Both the position numbers and the translations under genes were made by a program. Shown piece after piece: positions 38,601 to 50,673 of a stretch of 64,000 bases of DNA (its first letter is position 1; each line of letters starts with the position of its first letter). The notes below the pieces were generated by a model. It did not search any database. It had not been told where the DNA came from and worked only from the letters and a program-made list of their open reading frames with translations. Origin of the DNA: Saururus chinensis (taxonomy: Eukaryota; Streptophyta; Magnoliopsida; Piperales; Saururaceae); NCBI GenBank assembly GCA_035235625.1, contig CP141142.1, positions 46,727,644 through 46,791,643 on the forward strand. The letters are read 5' to 3'.

Positions 38601-40166
38601 ATAATATCGCTATATTATGTAAAAATATCGCTCTACATATGTAGCAATATCGTTCCACATATGTATCAATATCGTTCTATTTTTATAACAATATCGCTCC
38701 ATATATGTAGCAATATCGCTCGACATATGTAGCAATATCGCTCCATTATGTAGCAATATCACTCCATTATATATCAATATCGCTCCATTATGTAACAATA
38801 TTGCTCCACATATGTATCAATATTGCTCTACTTATGTATAAATATCGTTCCATTATGTAACAATATCGCTTAATTTAAGTGACAATATCGCTTTATTTAT
38901 GTGGTAATATTGCTCTACATATGTAACAATATCGCTTCACATATGTAACAATATCGCTCAACTTATGTAAAAATATCGCTCCATTATGTAACAATATCGC
39001 TATATTATATAGAATATCGTTCTAGTTATGTAGCAATATCGATTAATTTATGTAGAAATATCGCTTTACATATATAACAATATCGCTCTACTTATGTAGA
39101 AATATCGTTTTATTATGTAACAATATCACTTTACTTATGTAACTATATCGCTCAACATATGTAAGAATATTGTTCTACATATATAATAATATCGCTCTAT
39201 TATGTAACAATATCATTCCATTATGTAACAATATCACTCCACTTTTGTAGTAATAGTAATATCGATATATTTATGTAAAAATATCGCTATATTATTTAAC
39301 AATATCGATCCACAATGTAGCAATATCTCTCTATATATGTAATAATATCACTTTATTATATAACAATATCGCTCTACATATGTAGCAATATTGTTCTATT
39401 ATGTAGTAATATCGATTAATTTATGTAATAATATCACTCCACATATTTGGCAATATCACTTTATTATGTAGTAATATCGCTTAATTATGTACCAATATGG
39501 CTTAATTATGTAGCAATATCGCACCACTTTTTTAACAATATCGATAAATTTATGTAACAATACCGCTTCATTATGTATAAATATCACTCCACATATGTAA
39601 CAATATCGTTCTACATATTTATCAATATCGCTCTACTTATGTAGAAATATCGTTCCATTATGTAGCAATATGATTTTATTATATAGCAATATCGCTCCAC
39701 ATATGTAGCAATATCGCTTTAAATATGTAGCAATAATGATCTACATATATATTAATATCGTTCTATTTTTATATCAATATCGCACCACATATGTAACAAT
39801 ATCACTATATATATGTAGCAATATTGCTCCACATATGTAGCAATATCGCTCTACATATGTAGCAATATCGCTCTATTATGTAGTAATATCTCTCCACTTT
39901 TGTTGCAATATCAATCTATTTATGTAACAATAACGTTCTATTTATATCGTAATATCGCTCGACATATGTAGCAATATCGTTCCACATATGTAGTAATATC
40001 GATTTACTTATGTAACAATATCGCTCTATTTATATAGTAATATTGCTTTACATATGTAGCAATATCATTCTATTATGTAGCAAAATCTCTCCATTATGTA
40101 GCAATAACGCTCTATTATTTAGCAATATCACTCCACTTTTGTAACAATATCGATCAACTTATATAA
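35621..40166. repeat. AT-rich minisatellite array (about 21-22 bp unit)
   Basis: About 4.5 kb of diverged tandem repeats with unit CAATATCGCTCCACATATGTAG (22 bp, given here only as a type) and a shorter variant with CCATTATGTAG (21 bp). That gives roughly 200 units. Most units keep AATATCG and many contain the self-complementary ACATATGT. There is no unique spacer, no leader and no associated gene. The low-complexity frames (for example 38610-38798) are a by-product of a near-multiple-of-three unit. Confidence 0.95.
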
Positions 40167-41100
40167 CAACCAATTAAATTGCCAATTGCACACCTTTGGT
40201 CCAGGGTCCCAATCGTTGCTTTTGAAAGCAGTCAGAAAAGCAAGCAAGAAGAGGGAGCAAAATTGATACTTGTGTTCCTATTAGTTAGAAAAATGTTTTT
40301 TTGACCGCCAATCTGCAAATATATATGTTGGATTCCGTTTTTAAGTTTCTTTCTCACTACTTCTTTCTTGATATAGCGGTCTCCTTATTGTTTGGTGACT
40401 AAGCCTAGATAAGGCTTGACAAGTCCTATTCTTTGGTAGAATGGAAGAACTTTTTTTTTCCTTTTTTTAAATATTTTTAGACATCAACGAGCAACTTCCT
40501 TGAGCTGACCTGAAGATGGATATTGCTGAAGGCGAATCCCCTCATTTCCGCATATAGACACTGACGAGTTTATGCAGTTCCAACAAGACTAGCTAGTAGT
40601 AAATATATACTCCTTTTCTCACACATTGATAATTTTATTTAATTTTTTAAAATAAATTTAAATTAATTTATTCAAAAAAACAAATAGAACTAATAATCTG
40701 GGACAAAGAAAATATTCAAAATCAACATTACTACTACTAGAAAAAACAAAAACAAGAGTACTTGTATTTGAAGGACGCAGAGTATACTCTTATGGCAGCC
40801 ATGCTTGCTAATGAGAGAAGCCGAGCTCAACAGCTTCATTTATGGAGCTGCGAGCATGTGATTCACCGACGCTTTGCGTTTAGACTTGCCGTGTAGAAGT
40901 TCTAGCTTGTCATGCATATTCAAAATTTTAATTCTACCAGCATGATAACAGGCAGCATTTCCTTTGGCTTTTTCATTTATAACTAAAAAGCTTTCATTAA
41001 GCAACAAAGGAAGAGTACAAGGAAAGGCCAATAAAGCTACAAGCCTCCACCCAAGAAAGAGTACAAGGAAAGGGCAATAAAGGTACAAGCCTCCACCCAA
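40166..41100. repeat. Duplicated block P, partial copy after the array
   Basis: Begins abruptly at AACCAATTAAATTGCC where the array ends and repeats 35067-35620. It then continues into sequence shared with 56800-57010 (actaataatctgggacaaag, atggcagccatgcttgctaa). The minus-strand frame 40840-41100 ends in AKGNAACYHAGRIKIL..ASVNHMLAAP and is not recognisable. Inside it a block 'gtacaaggaaaggccaataa' is duplicated in tandem. Confidence 0.6.
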
Positions 41101-43518
41101 GAGGAGAAAACAGAAAAATTAACCTGCTAATTGATATGCTTGATGGGGCAACCTAATGGAGGTCGGTACTCAGCTGAACTTATTCAGAACGCAAGCAAGT
41201 TGAGTTGCGGGGGACAAGTTCAACTTCCTCGCAGGTTGCAATTATTATATTTAATTATTTGGTAAGAAGCAGGTGACATTTAAAGCTCCATTTCTACTAC
41301 TGCACTTTAAATAAGGCAAACAAAATTTTAAAATTTTCTGGTTATGCATGAGTAGTCAATGAAAATGTTTTCATGACTCTTGACTATAGTACATAGGAGT
41401 CCTAACATAGTATATACAGGCAAAACAATGGTCATAAATTTTGGCATGGAATACCAATCAAGCTAGACGTGTCCGTTGGTCAATGTTGGACGAGATGGCG
41501 ACTACAAATTAAAATAGATTTTTTTTCTTGTTATGAATATAGTTGGTAGTCTCCATATGTTATCTTTCATTAGAATTGAAGGCTGCCCAATGGAACCCGT
41601 TCTAGTGCCAATTCATTGGGTAAAATTAACCAATGCGTAAATAAATTTTCACTTAGGAAACAGGTACAGAAAAAATGTTACCTGCTTGATGTAGATGTAG
41701 ATACCCCATGCCTAGTGATTTTCCATAAGACACTAATCTAGACTCTTATTAAACCCTAACAATATCATCAGTAAAACCTTTAATTTCTTTTAATCCCTTC
41801 CCTGTTCTCTTACACTGCTAGCCTCCTCTTTCTTATGAGAACTATTACTCCACCTCCTTGTGCAATGCCTTTACCTACATTGCCATAAGACATTTTTTCA
41901 ATATCCAGAACTTGCAACTACTCACCATATAAGCAAAGTCACCACTCTTAGTTGTCTTCCTCAACGATGGATTTCCATTGCTGATTTCTGCACTTCCCAA
42001 CCTTTAGCCATACTCGACCTCCAAGGCCCAAACTTCAACCTCGATACTTTTGGAGGAAAGGATAAATTTTCTGTTTCTCTGTGGTGGGATTTTATTCAAT
42101 GTTGTAAAATGTCATCAATAATTCTCACGTGCTTGAAAGTTCAGGCCCTGATTGTATAAGCTTTATCCAAATTAAATCTTAAGCTTTAAATGAAAATGGA
42201 CACTTATATGTGTGCCTAAAATTTCATCAATTGGCCTATAATGTTTGTTTGCTTTATTTTCTTTTGTAAATATAACTAGCTTTGATGTTGGCGTGAATAA
42301 AAACATATTTGTTTGAGCCTATCAAACCTATGCTAGTTAAGTGTTCACACTGAAAGAGCTATACACATCATTAGAACTTTGATTGCTTATCATTTACTTA
42401 ATTACCCGTTATTTATTACGTAAAGAATAGTAATTTTCTTACACTACTTGCTATCCAACAAAACCTTACACAAATTTTAATTATCCAGAAAAAAATAAGT
42501 CCTCCTTGAGACTTCTTTTTATTCTAACCATAGCTTTTAATGCAAGGTTTTATCGGAAACAAAGTGGAGTAGGGCTTCTCGTAACAGCTCCTTGCCTCCA
42601 CTGCTTCTCTCTCCTGCTGACTGCTGTAATAGGCATATGCCGAACCGCCTTGCATTGATGTAAATCTCCACTGAGAAACAGTGCTTTACCTCCAACTGCA
42701 GGGGGTTGTTTGTTCTTGCCGATTGGCATATGCCGTGTAACACCCTGCTTTGCGTGATTTAAGTAATAACGACGAAAATAATATAGACCACTAATAACAA
42801 TCAAGCAACAAAGAGTCAGACAACCAATCTGCTTGCAAGGGGACACATGTGAATAACTGAAGAGACATAAGGACCAGGGAGAGAGGTCATGGAAGGCCAT
42901 TTAATGGAGAGAGATATATGGCAGAAGGTCAATGAAAAAATGCTAGCTCAGCTCAGCTCAGAGTCCTTTTTGTCCATTTGATTTTGATGTAGGTATTTAT
43001 TATTTCTAAGATGTCTCCACACTTGAGACCATTTAGATCCATTGTTCCGCTTAATTTTCTTAATTAGACTTTGGATTATCTCATTATTATTTGTGGAGAT
43101 TGGTTTGATCCGTGATTCTGATCTTCGATCTCCTCCAAACATGAGGGTGGGCAGCTTTCCCCTGCTCAGGTCCCAACAACTGTTGGCGGCCACTGTAATT
43201 AGTTAATCCATGCTTTGGAGGCCTAGCCACTGTAATTAACAAGCCTTTCTTGCTTATTCCTACTTCTATTTTTCAGGGGTTTTGGATGAGCCAAGGTGGA
43301 TAACTGCCCTTCCCTGTGCTTTGCTGGTGCTTGGGTAGGGATTAGCAGGGAGCTACTCTACCCTGCTCCTGCTCCTGCCCCTCCAAGCACAAGATGGACG
43401 GCTTTCAACTCCCAACTCTTGTATTTGGTTGGTGTGAAATATATTAATTTATTTTATACACTTTTTTTTTGTCTAATTTTTTAGTATAATATTAGGTTAA
43501 TTTAAATTTAGTTACAGT
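41101..43518. other. Intergenic, no firm gene
   Basis: Contains frames of up to 116 codons (42550-42900 minus, 41860-42159 plus) with no domain, conserved copy or splice support. A short scrap at about 42905-42960 (gcagaaggtcaatgaaaa..ctagctcag) matches block P. A 'ggcatatgcc' word occurs twice around 42632-42734. Confidence 0.4.
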
Positions 43519-44386
43519 TTACAACTAGCTAACTAGCCTGTTCAACTCATAATAGTTCTGCCTTTTATTTCACTCATTTGGTTCTCTGTTTTTTGCGATT
43601 AGATGTCATCTCATCTTACTCCCATCACAAATCAGTAGTTTGACAAATGTTAGTTATGGTTGCACTTGAGAAATACGGCTGATTACACATGCTTATTAAT
43701 AGAAACCAATTAGAACTAGCAAGGGTTAGCTTTGAGGAGAATAATTGCACTGCAACTAGTGATTTATATTTTACGGAATACTTTGAGGATTCCATATTTT
43801 CATCCCTATTAATGTGATATGTTCTTGAATGGAGCATTTTGAGTGAGGCAATTATGCTCTATTGAGACGCTGGTACATGCACCAAATAGATAAATTTCAT
43901 GTTCGAAGTCCGTGATTGTTTACGACTAGCTTACTAGCCTCTTCAACTTATGATCGATGTACTTTTGATTTCATTCATTTGGTTATCTTCGTTGTCCTTC
44001 GCAATCAGATGTCATCTCATCTCACTTCCATACAAAACAGTAGTTTGAAAAGCATTGACATATGATCATAATAGTCATGAAGTTTCAGGATGAATGCTAA
44101 TTACAACTGCACTCAAGTAATAGGAATCGACTAGAACTTGCAAAGGTTAGCTTTGAGGAGAAAAATTGCACTGCAACTAGTAGATTGTGTATTACGGAAT
44201 ACGGATTCCATATATTCATGTCTATTAATGTGATATGTGTTCTTTTTTTCTTTTACTTATGAAATCCAACAAAATGAGATGTGATATGTGCTTCCGTCAA
44301 GCGTTTTGAGTGAGGCAATTGCGCTCTAATTATTCACGGGTAATGCAACAACTAGAGAAGTTTCATGTCTGAAATCTGTGATTGTT
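43519..44386. repeat. Tandem duplication, two units of about 390-470 bp
   Basis: Unit 1 (about 43519-43912) and unit 2 (about 43916-44386) share ordered blocks: 'actagc..actagcct', 'ttcaact.at', 'ttcattcatttggtt', 'agatgtcatctcatct', 'ggttagctttgaggag', 'ttgcactgcaactagt' and 'ttacggaatac'. A third unit starts and breaks off at about 44387. No coding function is seen. Confidence 0.7.
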
Positions 44387-46179
44387 TACCACTAGCTTGC
44401 TAGCACACATATACTTTGTATTTTCTGTGTCTTTTCTTGTACGTCTCTCTTGTTTGGGCGATTTCCCTCCATGCGGTGTAGGAAATATCCTCAAATATCC
44501 TCTTGTAACCATATGCCCATTCCGGAATACTTGATAGGTTGTATATATTTTCTCTATAGTTAGCTATTGAATTCGCTTTCAAACTCCCTCAAATGCTTGT
44601 AGGGCTGGTAATCGGGCCGGGCTCGAGCCCGCCCGAGCCCGTTTATTTAGAGCCTGAGCCTATTAAGCCCAACTACTCACAGCCCATTTAAAGGTAAACG
44701 GTCATGAACCGGTCACGAGCTCTAACTATATTCAACTTAAAAAAAGTTTTTTTTGGCCTCATAATAAGAGATGTAACTTGAATATATTATAAAATTTGAT
44801 TATTGGGGTCAAGTATTCATTAAAAATTACTATTTTATTATTTTTTAAATAAATATAAAATTTTAAATCCTATTTAGATATGAAACCATCTCAATTGATT
44901 AGGCCTACTTAATAAATTTTCTAAAGGGGTTTCAATTTCCCTTCCTAATGTAGTTATTGTTTCATATTTTTTTAATTGGCTCCTATGCATTAAATTGGTA
45001 CGAGTCAATCAATGGTGTAATTTCAATTGTTATAAGGTCATAGGTGATTTAGATGTTATGTAATACTTAAAACGCACTTAAAAATATGAAAGACCGTATT
45101 GGTCAATACGTATTAATAAAATTTTGATTGTTACCAAAAGCTGATACGTATCTATCCTACCGTATCAATATGACCAATACATATCGATACGGTATATAAA
45201 AAAAAAAAAATTTAAAATTTTTTTTATAAAAAAATCTTAATAAAACACAATTCAAACCTAACTTTTTTGAAAGTTTAAGTTTTTGTTATATTAAAAAATA
45301 ACATTTTTAAAGTTACATGAAATCAATACGGGTAGGTCCATAACTATGCATTTATTTACACTTCCTGTTAGTCTTATGCATCTCCTCATTTGTACCGCAG
45401 GATGCAACATCAGATAAAACTGCTAGATCATAACATACAAACTATTTTGAGGACGTGGTTGGAGCCTCTGCATATGGAAACTTACCCAATGCAAACATGA
45501 TAAGCACAATACTTAAAGCTCTTGCTAAGGTTAAATATACTACGACAATTGCTACCAGTCAGATATTGAGCAATGTTTCCCTAGATTCGCCATAACTAGT
45601 AGACCAAACTCATTAATATGTCTTTTACCAGAAGAAGCAATGAGACAATAAGACAAAAGTTCCTAATCCATACTTAAGAGATGAGCTCAAGAACCACAGT
45701 AATTTCTTAGCTATCAAACAGGAAAAACTTTCCACGTATTTTGTAACTCCCACATGCTAGCAATCTCTGCATAGACTGCAGAAGCTAAAAAACAAAACAC
45801 TTGGCACATTGAGCATGATGATCCTCATCTTCTAAGCAAGGTGTCATCTCTGGCAGTATACTAGATTAGCAATTGAGTAACGTTTTTTGCAACAACAGTG
45901 ATTCCCAGCGCTCGAATGCATCATTTGATTCATTTCCAAGCAATCTCTTTAACGGTCCAGGTGGTACAAGCTCATTACATTTGTCATCAGGACAAAGATA
46001 GACTCAGACCACAAAAATGATCGGGGTAAAGTGGCAAAACTGTTATTTTGAAGGTTACACAAATTCAATGAAAATAATGTGTGACATCATCATCACTATT
46101 GTAACTTCACATAACACTTCTTTTCAGAACAGATGTTGTGGTCAATGACCACTCGTCAGACTTTTTAAGAAATTTTTAG

Positions 46180-48220
46180 AACATTTTTCTCATTGAAAGC
46201 CATCATATTGGGAATGTCAACATCTGGGGAGACACTTCTTGAAACAACACCTCTGTCTTTAAAATTTGGCTTATCATAAGAACCAAGAAGAAAGTCTTTA
46301 AAATTTGGCTTATCATAAGAACCAAGAAGAAATTCTCCATCAAATCCTAGGTAAGAAAAAAAAAGTGCCAAAAATTGCACTGGCCATGCACTGTTACACA
46401 GTGTGCGAAACAACATTAAGATAGAAGAATGATGAGTTGAGAAATTAAGTTAAGCCCTCTCTGACTCTCTGTTTTGTTCTCAAGTCCATCTTCATAACAA
46501 GAACAGAAATAACATCAATTCATTGCCACATGAGTTAGCTCTAATAAATCACTAGAATGAAACAGAAGAAAATAAAATTGTTGGATCCATTGATTGCTAG
46601 AAAATAAAATCGTCAGATACATATTGATCTCAGCCTTATTTTTTATCTTCTTTGGGTCAAACAAAAAATATAGGCAAAAACACAAAATGTACCACGTTGA
46701 AGTGATCTTCATTGTCCAGCAATTCCAGCATAGCTAAGGCAGCTTTCTGGAAATGACCTTTCTCAGCTTCTAAGTTTCTTTTCCTCTCAGTCGCTGACTC
46801 TGTGCATTTCTCAATCTCTTCCACTATTTTAGAGGCTGACTGCTCTACTTCACTGTTATTTTGGTATATGCAAAAAAGGGAATCCAAAAATTATGGAAAT
46901 GCAAAGAGTAGCCAATTCAATACAAGAGCAATTCTGTTCACATATGGTAAGCAATTCATGTATGTACACACCAATTCACTCATTAGAGCCTTCAAAAAAT
47001 TAAGATACCATCAGGAACCTTTTCCTCGTATGTCTGTAGAACTTTTTCATCTTCCTAGACAACATGGAAAGTGAAACAGTAATGGCCTTAAAAAATTGAT
47101 AAATATCACAATTGTTTATCTTGAAGCAACACATTAGCCAATTGCTTTTGCAATCCATTAGTCACTGTCCCACTGCCCAAATTCAACTTGGTGATAGTGC
47201 TTAACAGGAAGTACATTATGCAGAAGAAATAAAAGATGGCAACAAATAAACACCGTTTATAATTAGACTTTTTTTTACTGTTGCTAAATTGTACACAGAA
47301 TGACATGAAATATTTACTTCAAAGTTTTCAGTTAGTTCGGTTCCATGTAACTTTTTTAAATTGTAAAAAAAGGCTGTCCTCTCAAGCAAAAAATAAATTC
47401 CTGTTGGCTTTGTCTGAATGAAAAAACCACCATCATGGTGTTGTAAGTTACCCTATGATCTTCATCATGTTCTCCAATCCAACCTGTGCCTGCTGCGATA
47501 TATCTGCATTCAGCAGAAAAATAGAAACAATGTTACCATCGGCAACTGCACAATGACTACATAGCTTTACCTATATCTACATAAGTTATGAAATCATATC
47601 AGATACTAAATCCATGGAACCTTCCTAACCACTGTTAATATAGTTGAATAATGAAAAAAAAAACATAATCATATGAGCTTGCTCATACAGGGCCTCCCAC
47701 TAATTTATGAATAGTCAAACAAGCTAGCTCGCAACTTTCCCCCAAGTCATTTTACATTCACAGAAGCAAAAAAAAGTCCAGCGACAGTTAAAAATTACTA
47801 ACGGCCACAACTCATAGGAAATTCAAACAATGCCAAGTCATAAAAATTAATTGTTATCAAGTACATCTATTTAAATGTAGATACGGAACCTCACATCTGC
47901 AGCTTGTTCAAGTTATCAAGTACCTGCTCCTAAAATAATGAGTGGTATAATTGTTAGACATTTATTTGCATGCCTTTCTTAAAAATATTTACTTGACGGA
48001 CATAATTCAAGGGCATATAAAAATATTAATTTTATGTCTTTTGTGCAATCACATTTAAATCCGACAGTTTATAATGTCAATACTTACGTGTACTTGCGGA
48101 GCCCCAAACTCATAACTTTTTCCAGTATAGAATCTCTGATGTCCTGCATATTCTTTGCGAGATGGTGAGGGTATGGACTAACACGGAACCTCACATCTGC
48201 AGCTTGTTCAAGTTATCAAG
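46180..48220 (-). pseudogene. Captured exons of an unrecognised coiled-coil gene
   Basis: Five or more exon-like blocks with good splice signals lie in order on the minus strand: about 48217-48096 (RFRVSPYPHHLAKNMQDIRD..), 47509-47451 (YIAAGTGWIGEHDEDHR), a block near 47190-47109, 47060-47015 (EDEKVLQTYEEKVPD), 46855-46710 (EVEQSASKIVEEIEKC.. to LLDNEDHFN, strongly helical) and 46352-46180 (FDGEFLLGSYDK.. to the stop). The first two join in phase. The third has an in-frame stop in either joining phase I tried. The last block carries a 39-bp in-frame tandem duplication of FLLGSYDKPNFKD. I do not recognise the parent gene. Confidence 0.45.
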
Positions 48221-48243
48221 TACATGCTCCTAAAATAATGAAT
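47887..48243. repeat. 58-bp direct repeat inside the hAT cargo
   Basis: A block starting 'acggaacctcacatctgcag' occurs at about 47884-47945 and again at 48182-48243, nearly identical. In the second position it forms the acceptor side of a cargo exon, so the other copy looks like a partial duplication into the next intron. Confidence 0.7.
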
Positions 48244-48533
48244 AGATTTAGCTGTGTGACTATCATGAAAAGGTTGAAAATATTGTTCATTAGCACAGAA
48301 CAGATTTGGGATTAGCATTGAATAAATTTACAGAGCGCCAAAAATCTGCTTTTTCCAGAAAGAATGGTGTTGTTATTCCTGAAAAACTTTGAAGTTGTAA
48401 TAAATAGTAATGCTGCACTGTAACACTTCCTCACTTGATTCTTTCATGAATCCTTTCCAATTAACTAAGGAATCAAAGAACGAAAAATGAATAGAATTAA
48501 TAAAGATAGAATTGGGAAGGGGAAAAGAAAAGT

Positions 48534-48624
48534 CTAACCAGTAGAATGGCCAGAGGGTATAATCCAGATCAAAGACGACCAAACGGGGCAGGACACGGAA
48601 GGAGGCGATTCGAAGCGTACCCAA
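48534..48624 (-). pseudogene. Captured exon of an MDP-1-like HAD phosphatase
   Basis: Encodes RVLPRLVVFDLDYTLWPFY followed by a GTTAGA donor. The DLDYTLWPF stretch is the DxDxT catalytic loop (HAD motif I) characteristic of magnesium-dependent phosphatase 1. In full proteins it continues into a C-E-C-R-S segment and three further HAD motifs; none is present here. There is no in-frame ATG immediately upstream. It sits at the start of the captured exon series in the hAT element, so it is a fragment, probably from a different gene than the coiled-coil exons. Confidence 0.65.
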
Positions 48625-49053
48625 AACACTCTCCTTTGCCGCTCACTCCTTCCAAAGTTTCCTCCTTTCTTTATCTTCCCCTGGAGGGAAGCAGCAGCAA
48701 AATCAGAAAAGCACCAGTCTCCGGGGTTTCTTTTCTCTTCAATCGAACGACCTAGATTTGGATCGCCATGGAAGAACGTGAACTTCGCCAGGGCCATCTG
48801 CCTGAAGTCGCTCAAGGCGGAGGTTGTGTTTTGCGGTGATGCCGCTGCTGGCCTCCTGTATTCGGGGTCGGGACTTAGGGAGAGCGAGAGCGAGAACGAG
48901 AATGAAAATGGGACTTATCGGGCTCCCGCGGTGGAGCCCGAGCCCGATTCATTTTACGGGAGCCTTATAGCAGCCCATTTGTAATTAGTTATTCGGGCTT
49001 GGGCCGGGCTGGTCAAACGGGCTCAGGGCCCGATTGCCAGCCCTAAATGCTTG

Positions 49054-50164
49054 ACTTGGCTGTGTGGTACACAAGAAAGTATTCGGCTGACCATCTGCAT
49101 CAGCACTAATATGTAAAGGGAGAGCATGAAGGGCATAAAAATAGAGGTTGATACAGGTATGTCTTGAAAATTAAATAAAAGTTTTAGTCACCTGAATACA
49201 AAAGTAAAATATGAGAAAAGAGAAGATATTTACACCTTGGAGCATTATTTCTTTCATGAAGAACAGAAGAACCTAGCTTGAACCTTCTTGCTTCAAAATC
49301 TCTTGACTTTAGCTTTTTCATTTTGCTTAAAATTTGACAAAAATATTATACTATGATTCTGAATAACATTCTTCCAAAAGTTCAAACACATATTTCTTTC
49401 TTCTCTTCATATAGTCAATCTGTCGCACGAGTTCATGAAAGTTGTAATATGTGCTTCGTATATTAGAATTCACAAAAATAAAAGTGATGCAAGACTTTGC
49501 ATAATCACACAAATGGTAAACATTTATCAAAACAAATCCTATCAAAGCAAAGTCTGAAGAGAACAATTAAGACATTAAAATCCATGTAAAAAAAACCAAA
49601 GAATGGGATTAACATCACAACATACACGAGGAATGTGAAATAAATGAAAGACAAAGTCAAGTGTGAAGATGTTCATATCACAAAAACATGGAGAGCAATG
49701 GGAAGAACCACTGCTGCCACGTGACACCCAAATCATGCCTCCATTAAACCAAATTCAATAAAGGGTCGGCAAATATCACTTGAATCAGGCCATATAGCCA
49801 ACAGAAAAGAGAAGCAATTGCATAACAGGAAAAGAAAAAAATGCCCAACTGAAAATCAAATTACTCACATCAAGAAATGAAGAGAAGAGCAATCCAAGAG
49901 GAGCAAATTAATGTTATTTTTGAACCTTTGTAAGTGTTGTGATGGAAGAAACTCACTTGAAAAAGATGATCGAATCAAGTAAAATGTTGTCCTTAAGACA
50001 GAATTTGCCGCCCCTACTAGTGCTGAGGATTCACTTGGGTGTCTGCTTACCAGGATAAGACGATCAACCACATGTGTAGAAGCACCTTCACACAGCGCAT
50101 ACAACGAACCACGTTATGGAATATTCTCACAAAAAGCACAGAGACTGAAATCGAGTAAAAGATG
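49054..50164. other. Intergenic, no gene seen
   Basis: AT-rich sequence with short unsupported frames (49351-49566, 49865-50104, minus strand). No repeat boundary identified. Confidence 0.4.
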
Positions 50165-50673
50165 ATGCAGAAAATATTTTTTAGTGTTTTATAAGAAATC
50201 TCGTTGAAGACAACCTATCCCGTTCAAACGAATGCATTCGTCCATTAACGGATACATTTTGGTGAGAATAAAACCGGACCCATTTGGGTTAAGAGAAAAC
50301 CAAATGAATTTGTCCAAAAAATAATTATATCTTGTTGACCCAACCAAACCTGACCTGCCTAGGCCTAACCAGTTGCGCGTGCTAACCAAACCGAGCCAAG
50401 CTGAATGGCGACGACGGTGCGCGTATGTGGGTTAGCCCACCTAGGTGCATAGGTCAAACATGTATCTCTCTCACAAAAGTGGGGGTGTCCCAAGGGCCTA
50501 ACTTGAAAGACTAAACTTATGTCGTATATACCAACACCATCACATTTTTCTAGGCGATGTAGGAATATTCACTTCTTCAACCAAATCACATGTGTGATTC
50601 TCATTCACTTCAAAGTGGGCTTGGGCTCTTAATACCCATAAAGGCTTGACTCACATATAACCTATTTCTAACA
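50165..50673 (-). mobile_element. Copia LTR (3' LTR of minus-strand element)
   Basis: On the minus strand a polypurine tract (GTGGGGGAT, about 50682-50674) is followed directly by TGTTAGAAATAGG, the start of a Ty1/copia 3' LTR. The LTR runs toward lower coordinates; its far end is not certain. Confidence 0.6.

Larger units (their letters stand above)
44600..49045. mobile_element. hAT element, non-autonomous, carrying gene fragments
   Basis: Left terminus TAGGGCTGGTAATCGGGCC and right terminus, reverse complemented, TAGGGCTGGCAATCGGGCC. A perfect 8-bp target duplication AATGCTTG (44592-44599 and 49046-49053) defines the ends exactly. Subterminal GGGCTCGAGCCCG and GAGCCCGAGCCCG words lie inside both ends. 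No hAT transposase or BED-finger frame is visible. The interior carries a series of minus-strand exon-like blocks from at least one, probably two, host genes. Confidence 0.9.

Noticed and set aside
35621..40166. Regular repeats suggesting a CRISPR array
   Set aside because: Units are contiguous with no unique spacers, they diverge throughout, and the context is a plant genome. It is a minisatellite.
41860..42159. 99-codon plus-strand frame
   Set aside because: No domain and no conservation within the window; repeat-rich surroundings.
42550..42900. 116-codon minus-strand frame with a hydrophobic start
   Set aside because: No second copy, no recognisable family and no splice or promoter support.
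48534..48624. A functional MDP-1 phosphatase gene
   Set aside because: Only the first catalytic motif is present, without a start codon or the remaining HAD motifs, and it sits inside a hAT element.
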